NCBI RefSeq assembly: GCF_002148795.1 | Contig: NZ_MPOB01000009.1 | Location: 1 to 64,000, forward strand | Source of the DNA: Oceanibaculum nanhaiense | GTDB taxonomy: Bacteria; Pseudomonadota; Alphaproteobacteria; Oceanibaculales; Oceanibaculaceae | Length of the DNA stretch: 64,000 nucleotides | Reading direction: 5' to 3' | Shown: positions 55,808 to 64,000 of the stretch, one piece after another | Layout: each line of letters opens with the position of its first letter | Position numbering within the stretch: the first letter of the stretch is position 1 | The notes under the pieces: model-generated | Told to the model about the DNA's origin: nothing | Databases searched by the model: none | Seen by the model: the letters and a program-made list of their open reading frames with translations, nothing else | Position numbers and translations under genes: made by a program

Positions 55808-57448
55808 GTGGCAATGTCTGGTGACGAGAGGCGAACAGGGGGCGGGCACGAGAGCGGCCGCCCGCGGGAAACCGAGCTGAAGCTGGCCCTCGATCCGGCG
55901 CTGGCGGAGCGCCTGTGGCGGCATCCGCTGTGGAAGGCCCATGCGCCGAGCCGCACTGTCAGCCGGCAGTTGCGGGCAATCTATTTCGATACGCCGGATT
56001 TGCAGCTTGCCCGCGCCGGGGTCGAATTGCGGGTGCGGCGCCAGGGCCGCCAGAATATCCAGGCGGTCAAGGCCCGCGGCGCCTATGCCGCCGGCCTCGT
56101 GCAGCGCGACGAGCTGGAAGTGCCGGTCCCCGAGGCGCTGCCCCATGCGGTTCCGGTGCCCGAACGTATTGCCGATGCAGCGCTTCGCAGGCTGGTCGAG
56201 CAGGCGGTTGCGGAAGGCCTGGCGCCGATCTTCGAAACCGACATACGGCGCTGGGAACGCAGCATCACCTATGGCGGCGGGCGGATGACACTCTGCCTCG
56301 ACCGTGGGGCGGTACGGGTCGGCGAAAAACAGTCGCCGCTGTGCGAGCTGGAGATCGAACTGGTGGACGGTCCGGTCGGACTTGTGTTCGATCTGGCGCA
56401 GGAGCTGCTGACGCATGTTCCCCTGCGCGTTGCCCATGGCGGCAAGTCGAAGCGGGGCTATGACCTGCTGCTGGACCGCCAGCCCCGGCCGGAAAAGGCG
56501 GAAAAACCCGCGCTTAGCCGCCAGATGATGCTGGAGGATGTGCTGGCCCTCAGCGTGCGCAGCTGCCTCAAGCAGATACTCGCCAACGAGGTCATCGTCT
56601 GCCAGGGCGACGATCCGGAAGGCGTGCATCAGATGCGGGTCGGATTACGCCGCCTGCGCTCTCTTTTCACGGTTTTCACGCCGGTCCTGCCGGCGGCGCA
56701 GACGGAGCATTTCAAGGCGGAGCTGAAATGGCTGGCCGGCGAGCTGGGCACGGCCAGGGACTATGATGTGTTTCGCGACGAGATCGTGCGGCCCGTCCAG
56801 GCGCGTTTTTCGACGGCCCCCGGTATGGCGGGCCTGCTGAAGGACGCGGACCTGGTCGGTGCGCAGGCCTATGAGCGTGCCCGGACGGCGATTGCCGACC
56901 GCCGCTACACGCGGCTGCTGCTCGACCTCAGCCGCTGGATCGCCGAGGCAGGCTGGCGGGAGCAGAATTTGACGGAAACCGGTGCGCAGCTCTTCGCGCC
57001 GGCGCGTGACTTCGCCGATGCGCTGCTGGAACAGCGCGGCCGCAAGCTGCGCAAGAATGGCAAACGCCTGCTGGCCGGCCCTCCCGCGGACCGGCATCTC
57101 CTGCGTATTCACGTGAAAAAGATGCGCTATGCGGCGGAATTTTTTTCTGAGCTTTATCCGCGCAAGAAGACCGGCCCCTATCTGAAAAGGCTGGCGGCGC
57201 TGCAGGAAGTGCTGGGCCATATGAATGATGTGGCGGTTGCCGAGAACCTGCTGTTACCGAAAGAAGGTGCGGGCAATTCCGGTAAGGATGCCCAACGGAA
57301 CGTCCAGCGCGGCCATGCGGTCGGTCTCGTGCTGGGCTGGCATGGAAGGGCTGCGTGGGAGCACGGCAGGGAACTGGACAAGCTGTGGCGCCGGCTGCAG
57401 GCAAGCGACAGTTTCTGGCGCAAGCCGTCCGCGTCCGACAGGCTGTGA
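55808..57448 (+). CDS. CYTH and CHAD domain protein
   Basis: A 546-residue two-domain protein. The N-terminal CYTH (triphosphate tunnel) domain (about 17-225) begins with the metal-binding ETELKL motif, as in inorganic triphosphatases. The C-terminal CHAD domain (about 238-530) is helical and His/Arg-rich, with HQMRVGLRRLRSLF and HVKKMRYAAEFF. CHAD binds polyphosphate, so polyphosphate/triphosphate metabolism is likely. A GTG at 55808 (GAGG at good distance) or the ATG two codons later is the start. Confidence 0.9.
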   Translation: MAMSGDERRTGGGHESGRPRETELKLALDPALAERLWRHPLWKAHAPSRTVSRQLRAIYFDTPDLQLARAGVELRVRRQGRQNIQAVKARGAYAAGLVQRDELEVPVPEALPHAVPVPERIADAALRRLVEQAVAEGLAPIFETDIRRWERSITYGGGRMTLCLDRGAVRVGEKQSPLCELEIELVDGPVGLVFDLAQELLTHVPLRVAHGGKSKRGYDLLLDRQPRPEKAEKPALSRQMMLEDVLALSVRSCLKQILANEVIVCQGDDPEGVHQMRVGLRRLRSLFTVFTPVLPAAQTEHFKAELKWLAGELGTARDYDVFRDEIVRPVQARFSTAPGMAGLLKDADLVGAQAYERARTAIADRRYTRLLLDLSRWIAEAGWREQNLTETGAQLFAPARDFADALLEQRGRKLRKNGKRLLAGPPADRHLLRIHVKKMRYAAEFFSELYPRKKTGPYLKRLAALQEVLGHMNDVAVAENLLLPKEGAGNSGKDAQRNVQRGHAVGLVLGWHGRAAWEHGRELDKLWRRLQASDSFWRKPSASDRL

Positions 57449-57478
57449 CCTTCACGTGCAGATAACCGCCAAGAGCGC

Positions 57479-57508
57479 TTGACCGCAGCGGCGCGCGGAG
57501 CCTATATC
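57479..57508 (+). promoter_or_regulatory. Promoter for tRNA-Cys
   Basis: TTGACC (57479-57484) and TATATC (57503-57508) with an 18-base spacer (or CTATAT with 17) form a good housekeeping promoter about 33 bases before the tRNA. Confidence 0.6.
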
Positions 57509-57540
57509 TTCCGCCCCACGGTCAAACGGCCGTCGCCGCC

Positions 57541-57614
57541 GGCCCGGTGGCAGAGTGGTTATGCAGAGGACTGCAAATCCTTGTACGTCGGTTCGATTCC
57601 GGCCCGGGCCTCCA
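57541..57614 (+). tRNA. tRNA-Cys (GCA)
   Basis: A 74-base cloverleaf. Acceptor GGCCCGG pairs with CCGGGCC, the anticodon loop CTGCAAA gives GCA, the T arm is CGTCGGTTCGATTCCGGC-like, the discriminator is T (U), as required for tRNA-Cys, and CCA is encoded. Confidence 0.95.
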
Positions 57615-57778
57615 GCGGCTTCCGTTTGCCGGATACCGGACCGATGCTGCCGCTAATTTTCGACGGCAGCGAATTCGGGCTGGAAAGCGGGAGGGGGCTT
57701 TGCTATAAGGCCGGCCTCCCAAGGCGGACCGCACAACGGTTCGTCAAGGATCGCAGCGGGATATCGCGCTGTTGCTGA

Positions 57779-57853
57779 TCCCCGGTAGCTCAGCGGTAGA
57801 GCAAGCGGCTGTTAACCGCTTGGCCGGCGGTTCGAATCCGTCCCGGGGAGCCA
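57779..57853 (+). tRNA. tRNA-Asn (GTT)
   Basis: A 75-base cloverleaf. Acceptor TCCCCGG pairs with CCGGGGA, the anticodon loop CTGTTAA gives GTT, the T arm is CGGCGGTTCGAATCCGTC, discriminator G, CCA encoded. A terminator follows at once. Confidence 0.96.
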
Positions 57854-57861
57854 ATTCGAAG

Positions 57862-57893
57862 AAAAGGGTGCGTCGCAGGACGCGCCCTTTTTT
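57862..57893 (+). terminator. Terminator after tRNA-Asn
   Basis: Stem GGGTGCGTC / GACGCGCCC (one G-T pair) with loop GCAG, preceded by A4 and followed by T6. Confidence 0.9.
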
Positions 57894-58029
57894 ATTTCGT
57901 TTTGTGTGCAGACCTGTCCGGGCGTTGTCAGGGGACGGGGAGGGGGATATAACTGCGCACGGCGGCTGCGGTCGCCTATCGATAGGCTTGAATCCGTTCG
58001 ATATCGTCAGACACTTGCCGGGTAGAATC

Positions 58030-58695
58030 ATGACGAATTTTGCGGCCGCGCGACACAATATGGTCGAGAGCCAGCTTCGCACCAACAAGGTGACGAATGC
58101 GGCCATCATCGAGGCTTTCGAGACGGTTCCGCGCGAACTGTTCGTCCCGAAGGCCTATCGTGGCATCGCCTATCTGGATGAAGACCTGCCGATTGGCGAG
58201 CAGCGCCATCTGATGGAGCCGGTGGTGCTGGCCCGGCTGCTGCAGGAGGCGCGCATCGCCGCCACCGACGCCGTGCTGGATATCGGCTGTGCCACGGGCT
58301 ATTCCACGGCGATTCTGGCGCGCCTCGCGGCCTCCGTGCTGGGGCTGGACGCGGTGGAGCCGATGGTCGATGAGGCCAATCGCCTGCTGACCGAACTGAA
58401 TTGCGACAATGCCGCCGTTATCCACGGCGCCATGCCGGATGGCTATGCCAAGCAGGCGCCCTATAACGCCATCGTGCTGAACGGCGCGGTTGAGACCATT
58501 CCCGGCGTGCTGGTCGATCAATTGGCCGAGGGCGGCCGGCTGCTGGCCGTGCTGCGCGAGCCGGGGCAACTGAACGGTGTCGGCCGGGCGGTGATCGTCA
58601 CCAAGACGGGGGGCGTGGCCTCGCGCCGCGTGCTGTTCGATGCCTCGACTCCGCTTTTGCCGGGCTTCGCCAAGGAATTGGGGTTCGTCTTTTAA
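58030..58695 (+). CDS. Protein-L-isoaspartate O-methyltransferase family protein
   Basis: Class I SAM-dependent methyltransferase of the Pcm/PIMT family, 221 residues. It starts MTNFAAARHNMVESQLRTNKV, has VPRELFVP, the SAM motif LDIGCATGYSTAILARLA, and ends SSTPLLPGF-like. This divergent group, located before tolC in alphaproteobacteria, is often annotated Pcm, but repair activity on isoaspartate is not proven and a small-molecule substrate is possible. The frame reaches upstream through tRNA-Asn; ATG 58030 is the natural start. Confidence 0.85.
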   Translation: MTNFAAARHNMVESQLRTNKVTNAAIIEAFETVPRELFVPKAYRGIAYLDEDLPIGEQRHLMEPVVLARLLQEARIAATDAVLDIGCATGYSTAILARLAASVLGLDAVEPMVDEANRLLTELNCDNAAVIHGAMPDGYAKQAPYNAIVLNGAVETIPGVLVDQLAEGGRLLAVLREPGQLNGVGRAVIVTKTGGVASRRVLFDASTPLLPGFAKELGFVF

Positions 58696-58763
58696 GCCGG
58701 TCTGGGTTACGGTTACCCACTTTGTTTTCCTTGGATATTCTGTCGCCAAATCTGAAAGGCCTC

Positions 58764-60206
58764 ATGATGTTGCCAAAGCTTACCGGCGCAAACCAGACCA
58801 TGGCTGATCCGGCGCGCCGTACTGGCTGGCGCGGTCTGCTGCTGGGTGGCGCCGCGGTCGTTGCGCTGGCCACCGGGTTCGTCTTGCCGTCGCCGGTATC
58901 CGCCCAGACGCTGAGCGAGGCCCTGGCGCTGGCCTACGAGACCAACCCGGTGCTGCAGGCCCAGCGTGCCCGGCTGCGCGAGACGGATGAAAGCCTGGCG
59001 CAAGCGCTGTCAAACTGGCGGCCGACCGTCAGCGTATCCGGCGAAATCGGCAAGACCACGACGGAAGTCGAGCGTTTCGGCAACGAAGACACGCAGAGCA
59101 GCAATACGCGGACGCCATCCCGCGCCACCTTTGCGGTGAATCAGCCGCTCTATCGTGGTGGCCGCACCACTGCTGAGACCGATCGCGCGGAAGCCAGCAT
59201 CCAGGCGCAGCGTGCCCAGCTTGTCTCCACCGAGCAGCAGGTCTTTCTGCGCGCCGCGACGGCCTATATGAACGTGATCCGCGATGAGGCGACGCTGGAA
59301 TTGCGCGTTAACAACGTGCAGCGCCTGCAGCGCCAGCTGGAGGCGACGGGGGATCAGTTCAATGTCGGCGAGGTAACGCGCACCGACGTGGCGCAGTCCG
59401 AAGCGCGGTTGGCCCAGTCGCAGGCGGATCGCGTCGCTGCAGAAGGCCAGCTTGCGGCCTCGCGTGAAGGGTTCATTCAGGTCGTCGGCATTGCCCCGAC
59501 GCGCCTCAGCGAGCCTAACGTGCCACTGGATACGCCGGAAGACCGCGAAGCCGTTCTGGCCGAGGCCGCGCGCAACAATCCGAACGTGCTGACGCAGCGT
59601 TTCTCGATCGATTCTGTCGCGGCGCAGACCAGACAGATTTTCGGCGAGACCCTGCCGCAGGTGACGTTGAGCGCTGAGGTCAGCCGCTTCGAAAACCAGC
59701 AGCTGCGCGATTCGCGCACTGATGAGGCCTCTATCTTCGCGACGGTGAGCGTGCCGCTGTACCAGTCGGGGTCGGTCAGTTCCCGCGTCCGGCAGTCGAA
59801 GCAGCAGGAGATGCGTGCCCAGAACGCGCTGGAGGATGCGCGGCGCACTGCCGTTTCCGATGCGGCGGCGGCCTATGATAATCTGGAGGCGGCCAAGGCC
59901 CGCATCGATTCGCTGGTGACCGTCATCGGTGCCGCGGAGATTGCCCTCGATGGCGTGCAGGAAGAGGCGAAGGTCGGGTCGCGCACCATTCTCGACATTC
60001 TCGATGCGGAGCAGGAGCTGCTGAACGCCCAGGTCAGCCTGGTGTCGGCACAGCGTGACGAGATTGTCTATAAGCTGCAATTGCAGACGGCCATCGGCCA
60101 TCTGACGGCCAGGGACCTCGGGCTTCAGGTTCAGCTCTACGATTTCGAGAAGCACTACCGCGAGACTCGCGGCCGCTGGTGGGGCTTTGATATTTCCGAG
60201 GATTGA
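58764..60206 (+). CDS. tolC: TolC-family outer membrane efflux protein
   Basis: Trimeric outer-membrane channel for type I secretion and RND efflux, about 480 residues. A signal peptide ends at PVSAQ (about residue 46). Two tandem outer membrane efflux repeats follow, with LSEALALAYETNPVLQAQRARL at the start, PLYRGGRTTAETDRAEA in the first and VPLYQSGSVSSRVRQSKQ in the second. ATG 58764, with AAAGG before it, is preferred; nearby ATGs at 58767 and 58800 are alternatives. No efflux pump genes are adjacent. It lies in the conserved pcm-tolC-popZ-valS order. Confidence 0.92.
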   Translation: MMLPKLTGANQTMADPARRTGWRGLLLGGAAVVALATGFVLPSPVSAQTLSEALALAYETNPVLQAQRARLRETDESLAQALSNWRPTVSVSGEIGKTTTEVERFGNEDTQSSNTRTPSRATFAVNQPLYRGGRTTAETDRAEASIQAQRAQLVSTEQQVFLRAATAYMNVIRDEATLELRVNNVQRLQRQLEATGDQFNVGEVTRTDVAQSEARLAQSQADRVAAEGQLAASREGFIQVVGIAPTRLSEPNVPLDTPEDREAVLAEAARNNPNVLTQRFSIDSVAAQTRQIFGETLPQVTLSAEVSRFENQQLRDSRTDEASIFATVSVPLYQSGSVSSRVRQSKQQEMRAQNALEDARRTAVSDAAAAYDNLEAAKARIDSLVTVIGAAEIALDGVQEEAKVGSRTILDILDAEQELLNAQVSLVSAQRDEIVYKLQLQTAIGHLTARDLGLQVQLYDFEKHYRETRGRWWGFDISED

Positions 60207-60304
60207 TCCGGTATTACCGGCAGGCCCGACGAATTTCGCCGGATGCTAGCCAAGGGGCATATTCTGTTCTACTGTAAAACGAAATATCATTATCTGGCGG
60301 CAAG

Positions 60305-60943
60305 ATGAGCGAAAACAAGGCAGAAGAACCGTCAATGGAGGAGATACTTGCGTCGATCCGGCGCATTATCTCCGAAGACGGCGCGGCAGACGAAGCCGAG
60401 CCTGAACCGGCACCAAAGGCTGCCAAGCCTGCGCCGAAGCCGCAGCCCGTAGCCGAGCCGGAACCCGAACCGGAAGTGGATTTCGAGGCGGTTCCCGCCG
60501 AAGAGCCGGAACCCGAGCTCGAACCCGAAATAGAAGAAGAAGCCTTCGTCCCGGACGAGGAAGAGGAAGATATTCTCGATCTGACCGAGAAGCTCGAAGA
60601 CGAGCCGGAAGCCGAGCCGCTGTTCGAGGAACAGAAGCGGCGGGCGCAGGCCGCCCCTCCGCCGGTTTTCGAGGAAGAGGACGAGGATGAGGGGCTGGTG
60701 TCCCCGCCGAAGCGCGAGGAAGCCGTTTCCGCCTTTGCGAACCTGACCTCCTCGCTTGAGGCACGGCATCCGGAACTACCCATCGGGGCAGGCCACAAGA
60801 CATTGGAATCGCTAACCAAAGAGGTTATGCGCCCGATGTTGAAGGAATGGCTCGACAAGAACCTGCCGCATATCGTCGAGAGGTTGGTCCGCGAGGAGAT
60901 CGAGCGGATCGCCCGGCAGGGTCAGCGCCACCCGGAAGACTGA
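60305..60943 (+). CDS. popZ: Polar organising protein PopZ (DUF2497)
   Basis: Self-assembling polar scaffold that anchors chromosome centromere complexes (ParB) at the cell pole in alphaproteobacteria. The 212-residue protein has the conserved N-terminal helix PSMEEILASIRRIISED, a long acidic Pro/Glu-rich disordered spacer (about 28-130) and C-terminal oligomerisation helices with LKEWLDKNLPHIVERLVREEI. This three-part layout is that of PopZ. It sits before valS, as in Caulobacter and relatives. Confidence 0.92.
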   Translation: MSENKAEEPSMEEILASIRRIISEDGAADEAEPEPAPKAAKPAPKPQPVAEPEPEPEVDFEAVPAEEPEPELEPEIEEEAFVPDEEEEDILDLTEKLEDEPEAEPLFEEQKRRAQAAPPPVFEEEDEDEGLVSPPKREEAVSAFANLTSSLEARHPELPIGAGHKTLESLTKEVMRPMLKEWLDKNLPHIVERLVREEIERIARQGQRHPED

Positions 60944-61092
60944 ACCGATTTACCGCCCCATCGGATCCGCCCATCCCGCAGGGATGACCGGCGGTGTTTG
61001 GTGTTAGCCGTTGGCAGGGCGGGCCGCTTGGCGTAGATAAAGCGCCTCAAGCCATTCCATAGCAGACCAGACGAAACCGAGGATTTTCGAGA

Positions 61093-63741
61093 ATGCTGGG
61101 CAAGACTTTCGAGCCGGCCGCGATCGAGGCGAAATGGTACCCGGAATGGGAGAAGAGCGGCGCCTTCCGCTGCGACCCGACTTCGGCCAAGACGCCCTAC
61201 ACGATCATGATGCCGCCGCCGAACGTCACCGGCAGCCTGCATATGGGCCACGCGCTGACCTTCACCCTGCAGGACATCCTGGTCCGCTATCACCGGATGA
61301 AGGGCTATGACGTGCTGTGGCAGCCCGGCACCGACCATGCCGGCATCGCGACGCAGATGGTGGTCGAGCGCCAGCTCGAATCGCAGCAGATCACCCGGCA
61401 CGATCTCGGTCGTGAGAAATTCGTCGAGAAAATCTGGGAGTGGAAGGCCGAATCCGGCGGTACCATCATCAACCAGCTGCGCCGGCTGGGCGCCTCGGCC
61501 GATTGGGAGCGCGAGCGCTTCACCATGGATGAGGGCCTGTCGCATGCCGTGCGCAAGGTCTTTGTGCGGCTGTTCAAGGAAGGCCTGATCTACCGCGACA
61601 AGCGGCTGGTGAACTGGGATCCGCGCCTGCTGACGGCGATCTCCGATCTCGAGGTCGAGCCGCGAGAGGTGAAGGGCAAGCTCTGGCATTTCCGCTACAT
61701 GCTGGCCGATGGCAGCGGCCGCTCGATCACCGTGGCGACCACACGCCCGGAAACCATGCTGGGCGACACTGCCGTAGCCGTGCATCCCGAGGATGAGCGC
61801 TTCACCGATCTGGTTGGCCAGATGGTCGAACTGCCGCTGGTCGGGCGCCTGATCCCGATCATCGCTGACGAGTATTCCGACCCGGAAAAGGGCACCGGTG
61901 CAGTGAAGATCACCCCGGCGCACGACTTCAACGATTTCGAGGTCGGCAAGCGGCACAATCTGGAGATGATCAACGTTCTCGACCGCGAGGCGCGGATGAA
62001 CGAGAACGTGCCGGAGGCCTATCGCGGCCTCGACCGCTACAAGGCGCGCGAGAAGATCGTCGCCGATATCGAGGCGCTGGGCCTGTTGGTCGAGATCGAG
62101 GACCACCCGCACACCGTGCCGCATGGCGACCGCTCCGGCGTCGCCATCGAGCCCTGGCTGACCGACCAGTGGTTCTGCGATGCCGCCACGCTGGCCAAGC
62201 CGGCGTTGGAGGCGGTGGAGACCGGCAAGACCGAGTTCGTGCCCAAGCAGTGGGAAAAGACCTATTACGAGTGGATGCGCAACATCCAGCCCTGGTGCGT
62301 GTCGCGTCAGCTCTGGTGGGGCCATCAGATCCCCGCCTGGTACGGGCCGGATGGCAAATATTTCGTCGAGGAAACCGAGAAAGAAGCTGCCGCCGCCGCC
62401 GATGCGCATTATGGCAAGCCGGTAGAACTGACCCGCGATCCCGACGTGCTCGACACCTGGTTTTCCTCGGCGCTGTGGCCGTTCTCCACGCTGGGCTGGC
62501 CGGAGGAGACGCCGGAGCTGAAGCGGTACTATCCCGGTGACGTACTGGTCACGGGCCTCGACATCATCTTCTTCTGGGTCGCCCGCATGATGATGGCCGG
62601 TATCCATTTCGAACAGGATATCCCCTTCAGGACGGTCTATATCCACGCCCTGGTGCGCGACGAGCGCGGCCAGAAGATGTCGAAGTCGAAGGGCAATGTC
62701 ATTGACCCGCTGGACCTGATCGACCGGTTCGGCGCCGATGCGCTGCGCTTTACCCTGACGGCGCAGGCCGGGCAGGGGCGCGACATCAAGCTGGCCGAGA
62801 GCCGGGTCGAGGGCTATCGCAACTTCGCCACCAAGCTGTGGAACGCAGCGCGCTATTGTGAGATGAACGGGGCACAGCCGGTCGCCGGATTCGATCCCGC
62901 CACGGCGAAGCAGCGGGTCAACCGCTGGATCGCCGGCGAGGTGGTGCGAACGGCGAAGAAGATTTCACAGGCCTTTGAAACCTATCGCTTTAACGACGCA
63001 GCCGGGGCGGCTTACCAGTTCGTCTGGGGCAGTTTCTGCGACTGGTATCTGGAATTCACCAAGCCGATCCTGCTGGGCGAGGACGAGGCCGCCAAGGCCG
63101 AAACCCGCGCCATGACCGGCTGGGCGCTGGACCAGATCCTGCTGATGCTGCATCCGATGATGCCCTACATCACCGAGGAGCTGTGGAACGCGCTTGCCGA
63201 GAAGCGGGGCGGGCTGCTGATTTCCGCTGCTTTCCCAGAACTGCCGGACAGCCTGATCGATGCGGAGGCGGATGCCGAGATGGAATGGCTGGTCCGTCTG
63301 ATCAGCGATATCCGCTCGGTGCGCAGCGACATGAATGTGCCGCCCGCCGCCAAGGCGCCGCTGCAGGTGAAGGGCGCCAGCGCCGCCACCCTGGCGCGCT
63401 TCGACTCGCATAACGACATCATCCTGCGCATGGCCCGACTCTCCGGGGTCGAGACGGTGGATGACACCGCCAAGGGCGCGGTGCAGATCGTCCTCGACGA
63501 GGCCACGCTGGCCTTGCCGCTGGCCGACCTGATCGACGTTTCGGTGGAAAAGCAGCGCCTGACCAAGGAGATCGACAAGGTCGAGGTGGAGATCAAGAAG
63601 ATCGCCGCCAAGCTGGCGAACGAGAATTTCGTCGCCAAGGCGCCGCCCGAGGTGGTCGAGGAAAACCAGGAGCGCAAGGCCGACGCCGAGGCCACCCGTG
63701 ACAAGCTGTCGGCGGCCCTGCAGCGGCTGGCGGCGGTGTAG
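61093..63741 (+). CDS. valS: Valyl-tRNA synthetase
   Basis: Class I aminoacyl-tRNA synthetase charging tRNA-Val, 882 residues. The HIGH-type motif is [15 protein letters not shown] (about residue 40), the editing domain includes [17 protein letters not shown], the KMSKS motif is [11 protein letters not shown] (about residue 525), and a C-terminal coiled-coil arm begins at about 815. The 149 bases between popZ and valS contain no recognisable gene or T-box. Confidence 0.97.
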   Translation: MLGKTFEPAAIEAKWYPEWEKSGAFRCDPTSAKTPYTIMMPPPNVTGSLHMGHALTFTLQDILVRYHRMKGYDVLWQPGTDHAGIATQMVVERQLESQQITRHDLGREKFVEKIWEWKAESGGTIINQLRRLGASADWERERFTMDEGLSHAVRKVFVRLFKEGLIYRDKRLVNWDPRLLTAISDLEVEPREVKGKLWHFRYMLADGSGRSITVATTRPETMLGDTAVAVHPEDERFTDLVGQMVELPLVGRLIPIIADEYSDPEKGTGAVKITPAHDFNDFEVGKRHNLEMINVLDREARMNENVPEAYRGLDRYKAREKIVADIEALGLLVEIEDHPHTVPHGDRSGVAIEPWLTDQWFCDAATLAKPALEAVETGKTEFVPKQWEKTYYEWMRNIQPWCVSRQLWWGHQIPAWYGPDGKYFVEETEKEAAAAADAHYGKPVELTRDPDVLDTWFSSALWPFSTLGWPEETPELKRYYPGDVLVTGLDIIFFWVARMMMAGIHFEQDIPFRTVYIHALVRDERGQKMSKSKGNVIDPLDLIDRFGADALRFTLTAQAGQGRDIKLAESRVEGYRNFATKLWNAARYCEMNGAQPVAGFDPATAKQRVNRWIAGEVVRTAKKISQAFETYRFNDAAGAAYQFVWGSFCDWYLEFTKPILLGEDEAAKAETRAMTGWALDQILLMLHPMMPYITEELWNALAEKRGGLLISAAFPELPDSLIDAEADAEMEWLVRLISDIRSVRSDMNVPPAAKAPLQVKGASAATLARFDSHNDIILRMARLSGVETVDDTAKGAVQIVLDEATLALPLADLIDVSVEKQRLTKEIDKVEVEIKKIAAKLANENFVAKAPPEVVEENQERKADAEATRDKLSAALQRLAAV

Positions 63742-63746
63742 GCCCG

Positions 63747-64000
63747 TTACGCCAGCTTTTTCTCCAGCGCCCGGCTGAGATAGGGCTTCAGGTAGCGTCC
63801 GGTGTGGCTGCGCGGGTTTTCGGCCACTTCCTCGGGCGTGCCGATGGCGACGATCTCGCCGCCGCCGGTGCCGCCCTCTGGGCCAAGATCAATGACCCAG
63901 TCGGCGGTCTTGATGACCTCCAGATTATGCTCGATCACCAGTACCGTGTTGCCCTGCTCGACCAGCGCGTGCAGCACTTCCAGCAGCTTCTTCACATCCT
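63747..64000 (-). CDS. uvrA: Excinuclease ABC subunit A, C-terminal fragment (truncated by window edge)
   Basis: The last 84 or so codons of uvrA, the damage-recognition ATPase of nucleotide excision repair; the rest lies beyond position 64000. Visible sequence includes [28 protein letters not shown], the Walker-B-adjacent H-loop of the second ATPase domain, and [24 protein letters not shown], the standard UvrA end. Convergent with valS, five bases apart. Its promoter, where a LexA box might be expected, is outside the window. Confidence 0.96.
   Translation of the reverse strand, partial: DVKKLLEVLHALVEQGNTVLVIEHNLEVIKTADWVIDLGPEGGTGGGEIVAIGTPEEVAENPRSHTGRYLKPYLSRALEKKLA

Noticed and set aside
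57479-57778. 99-codon plus-strand frame over tRNA-Cys
   Set aside because: It overlaps a complete tRNA gene and its promoter and has no family-like sequence.

Overview
The window is GC-rich, densely coding chromosomal DNA from an alphaproteobacterium, most likely of the Rhodospirillales/Azospirillum-like lineage. This rests on gene order rather than any database search. The markers are a pdhA-pdhB-pdhC-lpd-lipA operon whose E1-beta subunit carries its own lipoyl domain, dusB(nifR3)-ntrB-ntrC-ntrY-ntrX-trkA-dat-hfq-hflX, the polar-organising protein PopZ between tolC and valS, and a mitochondrial-type complex I accessory subunit (NDUFS4-like). I see no CRISPR array, insertion sequence, prophage or rRNA.

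Layout: 0-10 kb holds ftsB, the pyruvate dehydrogenase/lipoate operon, a COQ10/RatA-like protein, and on the minus strand ispDF-pgpA-pncC and a small conserved protein. 10-24.5 kb holds a CcsA-like membrane protein, the nitrogen-regulation block (dusB-ntrBC-ntrYX) running into trkA, a D-amino-acid aminotransferase, a HAD phosphatase, hfq, hflX and an IMPase. 24.4-27.8 kb holds an FrnE-like DsbA protein with a hypothetical partner, an acyl-CoA synthetase and a NIPSNAP protein. 27.75-29.2 kb is a small, poorly characterised accessory stretch. It has a perfect alphaproteobacterial LexA box in front of a 42-residue membrane protein, and, convergently, a Fur-box-like site in front of two tandem paralogous proteins of unknown function. 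29.3-33.9 kb is a form II CO-dehydrogenase-like (molybdenum hydroxylase) cluster. 34-36 kb is a TPP-riboswitch-controlled HMP/thiamine-precursor transporter (thiX-thiY).

36-47.5 kb mixes an AcuC-like deacetylase, a DUF192 protein, an O-methyltransferase, tRNA-Pro, the NDUFS4-like subunit, tRNA-Arg (with a tandem copy of its own 5' end), a diguanylate cyclase, an ABC-F ATPase, a sulfur-metabolism group (thiol-dioxygenase-like cupin, four-domain rhodanese, cystathionine beta-lyase) and hisI. 47.9-52.4 kb is a complete aapJQMP/bzt general amino-acid ABC transporter behind a good candidate sigma-54 promoter, which fits the NtrBC/NtrYX systems in the same window. 52.4-57.5 kb holds GNAT acetyltransferases, a mercaptopyruvate sulfurtransferase, SixA and a CYTH-CHAD protein. 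57.5-64 kb holds tRNA-Cys, tRNA-Asn, a Pcm-family methyltransferase, tolC, popZ, valS and the truncated 3' end of uvrA.

Most of the window is housekeeping. The most promising unexplained material is at 27.75-29.2 kb: a probable SOS-induced small membrane protein, a functional analogue candidate for SidA-type division inhibitors, beside a probable iron-regulated pair of unknown paralogues. Other observations worth checking are the 5' duplication at tRNA-Arg, the doubled palindrome at the end of the FrnE gene, and the NtrC-box-like palindrome before dusB.
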